Assembly: GCA_012845835.1 (NCBI GenBank)
Contig: JABAKD010000003.1
Span: forward strand, 4,143,171 to 4,207,170
Length of the DNA stretch: 64,000 nt
Direction: 5' to 3'
Origin: Undaria pinnatifida
Taxonomy: Eukaryota; Sar; Phaeophyceae; Laminariales; Alariaceae
The notes beneath the pieces were generated by a model that saw only the letters and a program-made list of their open reading frames with translations, made no database searches and was not told the origin of the DNA. Made by a program: the position numbers and the translations under genes. Every line of letters begins with the position of its first letter. Positions within the stretch are counted from its first letter, which is position 1. This document shows, in pieces, positions 1 through 9,894 of this stretch.

Positions 1-2
1 GA

Positions 3-335
3 GAAATATACAAAGAGGAACGGGATGCGTTAGAGGGGGAGATGGGTAAAGTAGACGTATGTGACATGGAAGGGCTTGGTAGACTAGAGAGTAGTGAGGA
101 AATGATCGCTATCCTAGGAGATAGATGGTGGCCGCAGACGGCGACACAGGACGGGGATAGGATAAGCAAGCAATTCCTATGTAGTATATGGAAGAAGCGT
201 AATGAGCGCCCAAACGTTGGAGGTGTCTCTATTAGGATTAGGAACGGTGCTTCGTCTCGAAAGGGATGCGTGGCCAATGGTCAAATGACTAAGGTACGCA
301 ACAAATTAGTACCCCCCCCACCACCACCACCGTAG
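3..335 (+). mobile_element. 3' coding end of a LINE-like retrotransposon (family N), partial
   Basis: The reading frame is open from the left edge to a TAG at 333-335. It reads like the tail of a retrotransposon polyprotein: an acidic/basic helix (EIYKEERDALEGEM), then ILGDRWWPQ, then FLCSIWKKRNERP. Diverged copies of the last 120 bp (ERPNVGGVSIR... to the C-run at 309-317) recur at 34585-34810, cut at their 5' side and with a broken frame. That is how LINE 3' ends normally scatter. The C-run plus CCA repeat at 309-332 closes the element. Upstream catalytic domains lie outside the window, so the LINE assignment rests on the sequence style and the 5'-truncated copies. It could also be the tail of another mobile-element ORF. 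Confidence 0.45.
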
Positions 336-392
336 CCGCGGTGGATGCACGATGGATGCTGAATAGAGCCAGCTGAATGACGGGTCATGGCC

Positions 393-669
393 AACGATGT
401 CCGTTGACGGCACTCTTGACTTTTGTGACGGACAATTGTCACGGACTGCTTCTTGCCAGAACCAGTATATTACGTCTAACGAGGCCTTGACGGGACAAAA
501 CTACTGTAGACCGTCAAACCTATACCTAATCATAATCCTAACCCTCCCTTTTGGGCAAATATGTCGGTTGACGGCATAGACGGCACTTTTGACCACTTCA
601 TACTAAGCCAGTATAGTACATCTTTAGAAGCCATAACGGAACAAAACTAGACCGCTAACCGACATATTT
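393..669. mobile_element. TIR-I element, diverged copy
   Basis: The left end (ACGATGTCCGTTGACGG) and right end (CTAACCGACATATTT) are imperfect inverted repeats of the TIR-I type. The interior has the family words TTACGTCTAACGAGGCC and GACGGGACAAAACTA, shared with 31636-31890 and 40245-40327. No protein is encoded. Confidence 0.6.
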
Positions 670-732
670 GCAGTACGTGGAGTGGGGTACCCGGTTAAAA
701 AAATAAGAGAATTCAGCCTAAAAAAAAAAAAG

Positions 733-1047
733 ACTTCACGCCTTTTCAGCTGGAAACCTATGTTGGGGACAAACTTACTTGGAATTAATAGTATTAGGAG
801 GGGTTTTAGGGCTCTAAATAAAGCCTCAACTGAAAAGCCGTTTACAGGGATATATAACTTGAAATTAGTATAGGGAGGGGTTTGGGGGCTCTACGTAAAA
901 GGTTTAACGCATGCAGCATTGGATTAGTGCCAGGAGGGGTTTTAGGGCTCAAAGTAAAGCATTAACAACTGGAAACCCGTTTAGGGGGATACATAACTTG
1001 AAATTAGAATAGGTAGGGGTTTGGGGGCTCTGCGTACAAAGCTTTAC
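733..1047 (+). mobile_element. Cluster of pB-A element copies in tandem
   Basis: Four decayed copies of the pB-A interior follow one another. The marks are an 'AACTGGAAACC' head (746, 828, 969), an 'ACTTGGAATTA/ACTTGAAATTA' core and a 'GGAGGGGTTT...GGGGCTC' tail (799, 875, 931, 1010). The TTAA borders are eroded. No gene is seen between 670 and 733 or inside the cluster. Confidence 0.6.
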
Positions 1048-1095
1048 ACATTCACAAGTACACCCACGTTAACGGGAACAAAATGCAACTACCTA

Positions 1096-1287
1096 CAGTT
1101 GGATCAGCTATTCAGGAGTAAAACGGTCAAGAGCATTCGAGTGCGAACCGGTAAACGGAACTGCAAACGGAACTCCGTCGGGAAAAAAACGTTAAGAAAT
1201 ACAGTTGGCTCAGCTACACAGGAGCAAAACGGTTACGAGCACCCAAGTGCGAACCGGTAAACGGAACTGCAAACGGAACTCCCGAGT
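1096..1287 (+). repeat. Two-copy tandem repeat, period about 105 bp
   Basis: The segments at 1096-1183 and 1201-1287 share 'GCGAACCGGTAAACGGAACT' followed by 'GCAAACGGAACTCC', each preceded by a 'CAGTTGG.TCAGCTA' head. The ACGGAACTCC word recurs at 1641-1651. No coding potential is recognised from 1288 to 1459. Confidence 0.7.
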
Positions 1288-1459
1288 TCCATTTATAAAC
1301 AGAAGTTTTTCAAGAACCAAGTAAAATACACATGGCCGAATATGGTCATATCGGGTAGGGTCGAGGTTAGGGTTGTTTACTCCTTCTAGAACATGTCCGT
1401 TTTTTTTTCTCCTCTTTTTTCGCGCGCCAAAGGGTCATATGGGGTAGGGTCTACGTTGG

Positions 1460-1548
1460 GGTAACCCATTGCCAACTACTAAAAATATACCTGTCTACGT
1501 AACTCCGAGTGTATTTTCATGTAGGGAGTGTGGTGCGAAAACGGGGAG
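1460..1548 (+). mobile_element. pB-B element, decayed
   Basis: It matches the intact pB-B copy at 63574-63660: 'TAACCCATT.CCAAC' head, 'TAACTCC.AGTGT.TTT' core and 'GTAGGGAGTGTGGTGCGAAAA' tail with substitutions. The TTAA ends are lost. From 1549 to 1930 nothing is recognised. Confidence 0.5.
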
Positions 1549-1929
1549 GGGTGGTGCACGAAGAACGAATGAAAAAAAAAGAAACTGATACGTATTACTT
1601 GGTTTTATGTGGAAGACTGGCTCCATATTTAGAGCGTTTTGAACGGAACTCCGGAGATGCGTTTACCGCTGCCCCAGTCCAATCGTCTTGTCATGCCCTG
1701 AATGTACGTCTGAACGAAGAGCTTACCAGGTATGATACCCAATCTGAAACATGAGCGGCATGAAGATACGACCGGCAATACTGGCCTGCTCGGAGGGGGT
1801 CTTAAATCGGTTTCCCACAGTAGAAGTGTTTACGACCAGGCCCAGCTTCGACGAAATGGTTGATAGTCCACATTAATCCCAAATTACACACCAGCATTCC
1901 AAGAAATGTCTCGGACGGGTGGAGTTTCA

Positions 1930-2300
1930 CATTTTTCCACCCGGTAGATACTAAAATGAAAAAATACACTTCAGCTGTGAGATCGACCAAAATTGATCTT
2001 GATCAAAACTAAGCTTTGCAAGCTGCGTGCGATACTTCCATCGCGCACGTTACGGGGTGTTTGTACCCTCGCGAAGGATACAGGTCGGTGACTCCCCTGC
2101 TAGGACCAACGGCAACAGGACTAAGACGTTCAACCTTGTTCTGCGCACGGAACATATGTACAAAACACAATAACAGGTGTTAAGATGGTCGATCATTTTT
2201 TCGAAAACACGACAAAACGCGAGGTTGCACTTTACCACATATTCGACACTACGTTTGACGGTCACTGCAGTTTTAATACACTAGGTACAAGCACAACTAC
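1930..2300 (+). repeat. Family G dispersed repeat, copy 1
   Basis: The 5' part has 'CAGCTGTGAGATCGA' and 'CTTTGCAAGCTGCGTGCGAT', shared with 19430 and 27440. The 3' part (2181-2300) begins AGATGGTCGATCA and matches 3087-3200 collinearly without frameshift, reading MVDHFFENTTKREVALYHIF. The two copies differ mostly at non-synonymous sites, so coding is not supported. Confidence 0.55.
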
Positions 2301-2452
2301 AGGAGTAACGCTAACCCTGGGTTTTCACATGTTTACACCTACTACTGCAGCACACACATTAATATATATATATATATTCGCTTGACGCAGCCCAGTAAGA
2401 GCAAGGGAAAAAATGAGGCGCGCGAAGAAGAGCGCCGATTTTTGCGCTTGTA

Positions 2453-2690
2453 TATGTGTGTGTGTGTTCTTCACATTAAACCGTTCTTCTACTCGTCGAC
2501 ATCCAGCACACCCAGTGTCCGTACTGATTCTTCACCCTAGAAAGATCAGCTCTGTGGTCACAAGCCACGACACAGAGATAATGCATCGTAATGCATTCGA
2601 CAACGCAATGTCATGCCCTAGTACTGGGTACGACAGGCACAACATACATACGTCAGCAACAGAAATACATTGGAAGAGAGAAATACGAAA
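2453..2690 (-). mobile_element. Family F retroposon, copy 1, with (AC)n tail
   Basis: Read on the minus strand, it ends 'TTTAATGTGAAGAACACACA' followed by an AC run (2453-2470), the family's simple-repeat tail. Shared words with 8655 and 43785 include 'CCAGTGTCCGTACTGATTCTT' minus its last base, and the GTGGTCACA core at 2553. Confidence 0.55.
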
Positions 2691-2790
2691 TAAACAAAAA
2701 CAAAAACAAAAACAAAAACAAAAAACAAAAAACAAAATAAGAAAACAAATAAAAACAAAGATAAAAATAAAACAAAAAATGTATATATGT
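2690..2790 (+). repeat. A-rich (CAAAAA)n microsatellite
   Basis: Imperfect CAAAAA/CAAAAC/AAATAA runs. The minus-strand Phe-rich frames across it are artefacts of the repeat. Confidence 0.85.
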
Positions 2791-2814
2791 ATGCCTGGAA
2801 CATACTAGTATATC

Positions 2815-3200
2815 AAGATATATTTGAGGACGTCAGCCGTGAGTTCGACGAATTTCGGGTCAATCTCATCTTTGCAAGCTGCGTTGTTGGTACTTGTAAT
2901 ATACTATGTGGGCGAGTTTTTTCATCATGGGAGGGTTGTTGTTTTGTTTTGAAAAAAAAACATAAATATATATGTTTTGTTTTCTCCACTGTAATGGTTG
3001 GTGTTGGTATGTTTACTGTATGTGCGAATTTTTTAGCTAGATCAAGCATTATGTCTTTTTTATAAATTTATTACTGTAAGTTGTTCAGATGGTCGATCAA
3101 TTATTCCAAGATACAAAAAAACGTGAGGCGGTACTTTGCCGCTTGTTCGACACTATGTTCATGCGTCACTGCAGTTTGCGATACAAACACCACTTCAGCA
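2815..3200 (+). repeat. Family G dispersed repeat, copy 2
   Basis: 'GGACGTCAGCCGTGAGTTCG' and 'CTCATCTTTGCAAGCTGCGT' match 41632-41735 closely, including TTGGTACTTGTA and a TTTTTTC run. The distal part at 3087-3200 repeats the AGATGGTCGATCA block of copy 1. Confidence 0.6.
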
Positions 3201-4048
3201 ACCCCAACACTACAGCAACCCCAACTGGAACCCCACCCCCAAGCAACCAAAGTTGAGGGCCACTGCTGTACTCTTCGCAGTACATATCAATGGGTGGGTG
3301 TTATAAGAGACAATTCTATGGGTGGCGCGTCCTTCCATTGCAAGGCACCCACGACGGCCGAAGTACAGCAGCATCCACGACGGCAGCACTACACAAGCCA
3401 CCGCACCCAAGTACCGTTCACCCCATACCATTTGGGCTAGGGTTAGGGTTAGCGTCGCCGCCCCTTAGACCACAACACAGCGTATTTTAGCCTAGTCCAT
3501 AGTAAAGCACTATCCTGACCCGGAGCCATATTTTTTTCCTGCAATCAGGCTGGTCTAAAATTCGTCAAGACAGCTTCTCTCTTCGTCTTGTACACAAGAG
3601 CAGAATTAACCTGAAGTGCCGAAAAAGCATTTTTTTTGGTTTTTTGTTTCCGTCCATCCTATCTAATTTCTTCGCATTTTTTCTCTCTCTTTCTCCATCC
3701 CCAGACATAACTCAGATGCAGGGCCACTACGCAGGCTCTTCTACAACCCCCCCCCCCCATCCCCCCCTTACGGTACATGCCTTTGCTTTGATCGCGAGAA
3801 GATATCAGCCCTTTCTTCCCTCGTCGACTTGCATCGAGTTGAACACACCGTAGGAAAGTCTACTATTAATAAACGCAGTACTGATCTACTGCTGACGTAG
3901 TGTTTACCTATTGTTTACCTTGGCCCAGACAAACGGTTGACAGTCCACATCAACTCCAGATCGCATCACAATTTCGAGAAATTTCGTAGAGCTTGAAAGT
4001 TAATAGTCAGGTTATATTTCAACCGTTTTTTCGAAGCAAAGCCGAGTG
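3201..4048. other. Intergenic, no gene recognised
   Basis: It contains a short telomere-like run (two to three TTAGGG units at 3434-3452), a C-run at 3748-3768 and T-rich patches. No reading frame here resembles a known protein. Confidence 0.6.
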
Positions 4049-4355
<307 letters not shown>

Positions 4356-4870
4356 CGATGTGCCAGGTCCATACCTCGTACTGGTGCATACTTTTCACTA
4401 CTCGCACCTGGAAAAAACGACCATACCGCTTGCCACCCAAGACTACCACGTATATATTGCACGTAGTACCTATCACTATGCATACGCACGACAGATGCAA
4501 GGCAATTGGCAAAAAGAAACAAAGAAAATAAAATGAGCTAAAGAAACGGAAAGAAAAGACAAGAAAGCGAAAAAACGAAAAAGGAAAGAAAAAAAAAGAA
4601 AAGACAAGAAAAGCAAGAAAAGACAAGACGTGAAGAGCAAGCAGGAAACGGAAAAGAGAAAAAAATGTCACACTAGCAGACCCTAGGAACTGACTGAAGA
4701 CGGCATTGGGCTCATAGAGGGTATCAAGTGCATCATCAATGGCACTGGGGAGAGAACGCACCATGGCGAAGAAGTCACGGCGGTCTTACGCTATCTTGTG
4801 ACGGCCATTAAAAGGCCCACAAATTTCAAGACGATGATGGCCAGACCCAGACTTCAGTCTCTTGGGCATC
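4356..4870. other. Intergenic with purine-rich tract
   Basis: 4505-4665 is almost pure purine on the + strand (GAAAGAAAAGACAAGAAA type). The remainder shows no gene signal. Confidence 0.6.
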
Positions 4871-5064
4871 ACCCCCCCCTCCCCCCCTCCCCCCTCCCCC
4901 CTCTCCCCCTCCTCAACCCCCCCCCCCCCCCCCCCCCTCCCCCCTCCCCCCCTCCCCCCGTCGCCCCTCCCCCCCTTCCCCCTCCCCCCCTCCCCCCTCC
5001 CCCCCTCCCCCCTCCCCCCTCCCCCCCTCCCCCCTCCCCCCTCCCCCCCTTCCCCCTCCCCCCG
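4871..5064. repeat. Homopyrimidine CCCCCCTCC tract, 190 bp
   Basis: An almost uninterrupted run of C and T with units of CCCCCCTCC or CCCCTCC. The minus strand is G-rich with many G4-G7 runs, so quadruplex or triplex structure is likely. It sits exactly where the LINE protein on the minus strand passes into Gly/Arg/Glu repeats. Confidence 0.9.
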
Positions 5065-5496
5065 GCCGCTTAGAGATGCCGACGGTGGATGGCGCTGCCG
5101 CAGCCTTTGCACGTCGCTCTGCAGCTTTGCGTCTCTCCGTTTCATGCCAATTTCGCATGAACAACTCGGCTCCCTCCTCTACTCGTCGAAACCATCTGCC
5201 GGCCTTCTGAGCAGACTTTCGCCACCTTTCGAATTTCATTCCAAAGACCGACATATCCTCCTTCAGATGAGCCATCCAGTCCTTTTCTTGCCCAATGAGT
5301 AGCCCTTACCCCCAACAAGCTCCCCAAACATCACCCTCTGTGGCAGACGCTCCTCCCCCATACGTGCTACGAATCCGCAAACAATATCCTCCGTGTGCGC
5401 ACTATCGCCTATATGCTCTCGGAAGCTGTCTTGGCAAGCGCGTCGGCGTACGATGGGGTGTGGGCGCCGCGCTTCCGTTCCCGCCATCCGAGGCAT
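4913..5496 (-). pseudogene. LINE-like retrotransposon ORF, C-terminal part, frameshifted
   Basis: Two overlapping minus-strand frames together read as the region after the reverse-transcriptase domain of a LINE protein. The first (from about 5496) gives GFVARMGEERLPQRVMFGE then GGKGYS. That matches the widespread 'W-GHV-RM--RLP---LFGE' motif of LINE polyproteins (known family feature). The frame must shift near 5290-5300 to continue as QEKDWMAHLKEDMSVFGMKF, then AGRWFRRVEEGAELFMRNWH and a Glu/Arg/Ala-rich helix to about 5070. Beyond that the frame runs into the 4871-5064 GC tract and reads only Gly/Arg/Glu. The frameshift and tract mark it as dead. Its codons are GC-rich compared with the surroundings. 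RT and endonuclease domains are not visible upstream (5500-5570). Confidence 0.6.
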
Positions 5497-5569
5497 CGGA
5501 GGAACATTATTATACGACCCTCGCTACAAACCATAGCGCCTTTACCACACCACAAAATTGTCGTCTAGG

Positions 5570-5848
5570 ATAACGTATGGAAATCGGAGAATAATTTGCG
5601 CTTGGCGTTGAACGTGAAATAGGTGAGCCTGGGCCTTCCGCACGCAAAACATTGCGGAAAAAACTGACGATTTCCGACAGCATCGGCGACATGAAACCAC
5701 TCGAGCTGCTGCTGTAAGAGATGTGTTTGAACTGCTGTAACGCAGAAAGCTGTGAGGCAAGCGTGAGGCATGGCGATCGTCGGATTGCCTCAAGGTTTCC
5801 GAGACGCTTGATTAGATCGCGTTCGTCGCTTTTTGGTCTGTATCAGTC
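5570..5848 (-). repeat. Family R dispersed repeat, copy 1
   Basis: Aligns with 6580-6900 over most of its length: GAGCTGCTG..GTA.GAGATG, AACGCAG.AAGCTGTG, GGCAAGCGT.AGGCATG, GACGCTTGATTA and GGTCTGTAT at one border. No conserved reading frame. Class unknown. Confidence 0.6.
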
Positions 5849-6093
5849 AAAGATGCCAGGAGACGATACTTTCAGCCCGTGACCGACGGAATTTTTCCAA
5901 TAATTTACGTTGACGGCAAACTACAAGTTTTTGGTATGGAAGATGTCGGACGGCAATGTGACCCCTTGACCGACGGCAAAAAAGTCATTTACCTTGACTG
6001 ATCGCAAACTACTGGGTTTTAGTGGGGAACGCTTGGTTTGACGCCCTTGACCGCTGGACGTTTTTCCGCGACTGACCGCCTCCTGGCATCTTT
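5849..6093. mobile_element. TIR-I element with perfect 14-bp inverted ends
   Basis: The ends AAAGATGCCAGGAG (5849-5862) and CTCCTGGCATCTTT (6080-6093) are exact reverse complements. The interior repeats 'CTTGACCGACGGCAA' and 'GCAAACTACT' blocks, as in 55151-55317. No protein. The flanks share 'GTATCA' on both sides, but not close enough to call a target duplication. Confidence 0.8.
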
Positions 6094-6579
6094 GGTATCA
6101 ATGGGCTCCGAAAGGGTTCTAATGGTTTGTTTTAAATACAAAACAAAGCAGGAATTTTTCGGGGCAAAATTCCTGTGATATGGCACGTGATGTACTATGG
6201 ATGATGGTTGACAGTCGAGGCAACAGGCTGGTAATGATATCGCAGGATACGGTAAAGTGGGCGATGCGTGATGGTATGATATGACGCTGCAGGCTGTAAT
6301 TGCATACGACGACCGTAACGGTCATAAGTCAACTGGTAATTACAGACCTGAAACAATACCAGGTACGGAGTATCTAGACTACTACACTACACGTAGTGAC
6401 GGCGGTTGACAAGGCAGGCACTAGACTACAGCAGCAGTCGTAGGCATTCTCAGCGTCGCAGTGTCTGGGACGCAGACGAGTGGCATGCCTGGTACCGAAC
6501 ACTGTAACGCATCAAAGAGCCATGTGAAAACAGTATAATATTTTGAAGCGTATCATGGTACCCGCGTACCTGCTAGTCC
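6094..6579. other. Intergenic, nothing recognised
   Basis: Moderately AT-rich, no repeat family from this window and no protein-like frame. Confidence 0.5.
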
Positions 6580-6900
6580 ACCGGACAAGATAAAAATGTC
6601 CACCATAAGATCATACCAGGGTACCAGCAAAGATGCAAAAAAATGAGTGGGTGATACCCGTTAACCTCTTGAGGACTTATGACGCAAAACATGACAAAAC
6701 ATGACGAAAATAACTGCCCATTACGGCGTCGGCCACATGAAGCAATCTGAGCTGCTGGCGTAGGAGATGCGTTGGAACCGCAACGCAGGAAGCTGTGCGG
6801 CAAGCGTCAGGCATGACGATACTCCGGATTCCCTCAAGCTTTTCCTAGACGCTTGATTATGTCGCGCTCGTCGATTTTGGGTCTGTATGACTGGGTCCCT
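6580..6900 (-). repeat. Family R dispersed repeat, copy 2
   Basis: Second copy of the repeat at 5570-5848, ending at the same GGGTCTGTATGA border (6891). The copies are about 25% diverged by eye. Confidence 0.6.
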
Positions 6901-6984
6901 ACAGCAGGAGGAAAATATTATGACAGGGCGACACGCTGACACGTGTTGAGACTGTATTGGATTATAATTCTGCAAGGTTTAACC

Positions 6985-7560
6985 TCGCTATGCAGCAGAG
7001 TGGTAGCATACCGATGTTACCCCGCCGGGAAAAGGCCTCAGTACGTAGCATACCACCGGAAAGCAGCTCAATATACCGCCCAACGGTATTACACCTCGGA
7101 ACAAGACTCCCTATAAAGAAGAGCGTTTAATACACGGAGATTATAGCACTAAAAAACGCCTCAGTACGGAGACCGGCCGTATCATACTGTCGGAAAAACG
7201 CCTCATTATAAAGCCCAGCGGCACTATACCGCCGAGAACCAGCTCAACACACAGCACAATGGCGCTACACAGCAAGAAACGTCTCATGGTACAGCCCAAC
7301 GGTACCGCACTTCCAGAACACGCCTCAATACACAGCTCAAGGGCAGCACACGACCAGAAACGCCTCATGTCACAAAGAGGGAAGTACCGACATTATACAA
7401 CCGAACAACGCCTGAGTATGCAGCACATCGATGTCACATCGCCATAAAACGCTTCACTACACAACACAATAGTCTACACCACCAAAAGCGCCTCAATGCA
7501 CAGCATGCCGGTAATATCTCTCCAAAAAACGCCTCAGTATACAACACAATGGAAATATAC
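6985..7560 (+). repeat. Minisatellite, unit about 40-43 bp, roughly 13 copies
   Basis: Each unit starts near 'AAACGCCTCAGTA/AATACACAGC' and contains 'CAACGGTA..AC' or similar. Starts are visible at about 7031, 7153, 7196, 7239, 7280, 7320, 7360, 7406, 7447, 7487 and 7527. Units are 70-80% alike. Reading frames across it are not genes. Confidence 0.75.
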
Positions 7561-7599
7561 AGGACTGCGCGCGCTGTGTGGCGGGTTGGGGGGGCAAGG

Positions 7600-8132
7600 G
7601 GATGCGAGATCCACCGAGGCGGTACTAGATCGGAAACTTCACAAAAAAAAAGCTCCAGGTATAATTCCGGCGGCAGCTCTAGTAAACATAGCGGCCTCCC
7701 GTTTGAAACTTCGAGGACCAACGCCCGAATGGGTAGGGTGGACCGTAAGTCCGGCGGTAGGCCATCTCCCATGGCCAGGGGTTTTGTTAGTGGGTGAGCT
7801 TGCGCAAGTCCCACACTACCCGGAAAGATGACATTCCGGATGGCTATCTCCACCGAACCTGACCCTCAGGGGACAGGCTGGGTCGACATACACACGCATC
7901 CGTATACAACGGCAGCTTGCGCTGCCGGGGTTGTAACGAAGACCACTGATAGGGACAGCTTACGTTATACCTACAATGGGACTCGAAGGGTGCGCCAGCT
8001 AGCGTTGAGCTACGAAAGCAACTGAATTAAATCGACACACGACGCGTATGAAAATACGTGGAAGTGTGGTGAGCTAAAGCTTTTTTTTTCCCCATCCGCC
8101 GGAGGATGAAAAAGAAAAAAAAAAAAAAAAAA
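7600..8132 (+). mobile_element. Family H retroposon 3' end, copy 1
   Basis: The longest of four copies with a common 3' end and different 5' starts (others 40865, 41226 and minus 52490), all finishing in an A-rich tail (here 8107-8132). That is the pattern of a non-LTR retroposon. It holds a frame ending ARMGRVDRKSGGRPSPMARG at TGA 7795-7797, and a 65-codon frame at 7828-8025 (MTFRMAIS...YESN). Both are kept in the 52 kb copy with indels of 9 and 3 nt. However, substitutions between copies are mostly non-synonymous, so current coding constraint is doubtful. The product is not recognised. Confidence 0.55.
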
Positions 8133-8654
8133 ACAGAGTGAAAAATTGACGATTACAGCATCAGCCACTGCTAGCTGGCGATGGTAAACTTGGTTTCCGA
8201 ACGACGACGCCAACAATGCCAAGACTCGTACGGGACGGGCGCAGCATGATCCTGCTCGTACTGATGCACGCTCAAGCTACTGGTGGCCGCTCGGAAACAT
8301 CGCAATCGTCGTATTCTTGGTGGCTACAAACGGGCCCCAAAAGGGCAGGTGTATCTTCGGTCACGCACACGGATCTCGCAGCCAACGCTCTCCCACGTGC
8401 CACGCAGACAGACCTGGCAGTGGAGTCAGCAGCGACCGGTGCGACACAATGCCCCTCACCATCACCGTCAACGTTAACGATATCGTTGCTGTTACCGTTT
8501 CGGTTACCGTTCCCGTTACCGTTCCCGTTACCGACCCCGTTATTGATCCCAATACCCCTCGTGCTAGGATAGGGGAAGCGATTCCTAGCCAACGTACTTC
8601 TCTGCCCGACTGGGCTCCTCTCAACCGAAAAAGTCTCCAATGCCGTCGGATTAC
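8133..8654. other. Intergenic with GTTACCG array
   Basis: 8470-8545 is a short array of GTTACCGTTCC units, the same motif as 9350-9570 and (reversed) 12190-12560. The rest is without recognised genes; 8145-8220 resembles part of family R/29457. Confidence 0.5.
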
Positions 8655-8900
8655 CCTGTGTGTTGTCTTCACACTAATTAACCGATCTTTCTGTATACCC
8701 AACGACATCAGTACAACCAGCGTCCTTGCTGATTCTTTATCCTAGAGAGATACAAATTATGCGGTCACAGACTGTGAAGACGGACACCATAAGCAACCGT
8801 GATTTTTCATCAAGGTAAAGCAATCGAAACGCTATAGCGTGCCGGGTAGGAAAACACAACAAAACAAGCCAGACCACAAACACAACAAAGATAACTGTGT
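8655..8900 (-). mobile_element. Family F retroposon, copy 2
   Basis: Shares with 43785-43990 the blocks CAACGACATCAGTACA, GCTGATTCTTTATCCTAGAG, ACAAATTATG.GGT.ACAGACTG, CATCAAGGTAAAGCAA and AACAAGCCAGACCA. The minus-strand 3' end is 'AGTGTGAAGACAACACACAG'. Confidence 0.65.
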
Positions 8901-9056
8901 ACGTAGCATTAGCAGTATTGCTTTACTCTACTAGTCGTTTTTCGCCTAGGAGGCTATGGGATTGTGCATCTTACCTCCATCTATTCTCAAGTCAGTGTTG
9001 GGTACAGTGGGTGCCCCGATTTAAGAGCGCCCCGTGACAAGTCGAAACAAGCGCTT

Positions 9057-9146
9057 TTCACCCCTTTAGGGCCCCCGAACCCCTCCCTATACTAAATTCA
9101 AGTAATTTTGTACCCAAAAACGGGTTTCCAGTTCTGAAGGGGTTAA
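9057..9146 (-). mobile_element. pB-A element, 90 bp
   Basis: Reverse orientation: CCCCTTTAG start, CCGAACCCCTCCCTATACTA core and 'CGGGTTTCCAGTTCTGAAGG' then GGTTAA at 9141-9146. The left TTAA is mutated to TTCA. Same length as the intact copies. Confidence 0.75.
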
Positions 9147-9302
9147 CTACACATTGCTCTTATCTGTAGCGGTAAATATATAACTTTTAGTATAGGCGGG
9201 ACACGCCGATTTGACCGCGCCTATGTCCCGAACGCTATTTATCCTGGGCGCTCTTAAATCGGGGTAACCACTGTCCTGCAGGTAAGATATAGCGCTCCTA
9301 AA

Positions 9303-9524
9303 GTGGGGAGCTTCAGAAATATTAGGTGCATAGCTACCGTAGCATGCGTCGATACCGTTACCGCTCCCGATACAGAGTGGGGAGTTTCAGAAATATTAGG
9401 TGCATAGCTACCGTAGCATGCGTCGATACCGTTACCGCTCCCGATACAGAGTGGGGAGCTTCAGAAATATTAGGTGCATAGCTACCGTAGCATGCGTCGA
9501 TACCGTTACCGCTCCCGATACAGA
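9303..9524 (+). repeat. Three near-identical 74-bp tandem units
   Basis: Starts at 9303, 9377 and 9451. The units are identical apart from one C/T change (9382 region) and edge drift. They contain CTTCAGAAATATTAGGTGCA, CTACCGTAGCATGCGTCGAT and TACCGTTACCGCTCCCG. The near identity implies recent duplication. Confidence 0.9.
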
Positions 9525-9658
9525 TCCCGATACCGTTTACGGTGCCATTTCCGTTCCCGGTACCGTTCCCCTTGTCCTTCTCTTTTCTTGTTAGCCTAAA
9601 ATCTAAAATCATGAGCGGAAGCTTGCGCGCCACCCCAGTCAAAGCGGGGCGGACACCC
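9525..9658. repeat. Short TACCGTTCCC-type array
   Basis: Continuation of the (GATACCGTTACC)-like words after the 74-bp units, fading by 9590. Confidence 0.5.
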
Positions 9659-9894
9659 TTGCACACGTCCGACAGGTCATCGATGCCCACTTGATGATCT
9701 AGATCTTTCACGGAATATCTGTACGGTCTAGCTCATGTCGCCCGGTGCAAGCCGTAAGATCTGCATGATCAGGCACATGTTTCCGGAGTTGGATCCCGTA
9801 CTCCACAGTAACAGATCCTGCACAACATATCATAACGGCAGCTACAGGATCTACCGGTAGATGATATAGATCGTGATCTGTCTGAGGTGTGCAG
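9659..9894. mobile_element. TIR-K element, copy 1
   Basis: Imperfect inverted ends GCACACGTCCGACAGGTCAT (9661-9680) and, reversed, GCACACCTCAGACAGATCAC. The interior words GATCTAGCTCATGT..CC, GTTTCC.G.GTTGG and CATA.CATAACGGCAG match 31977-32212 and 48112-48340. No protein. Confidence 0.65.

Noticed and set aside
3434-3452. Telomere-like TTAGGG repeats (also 45438 and 30670)
   Set aside because: Only two or three units each; too short for an interstitial telomere or a chromosome end.
4798-5302. Pro-rich plus-strand frames
   Set aside because: Translation of the C/T tract opposite the LINE remnant.
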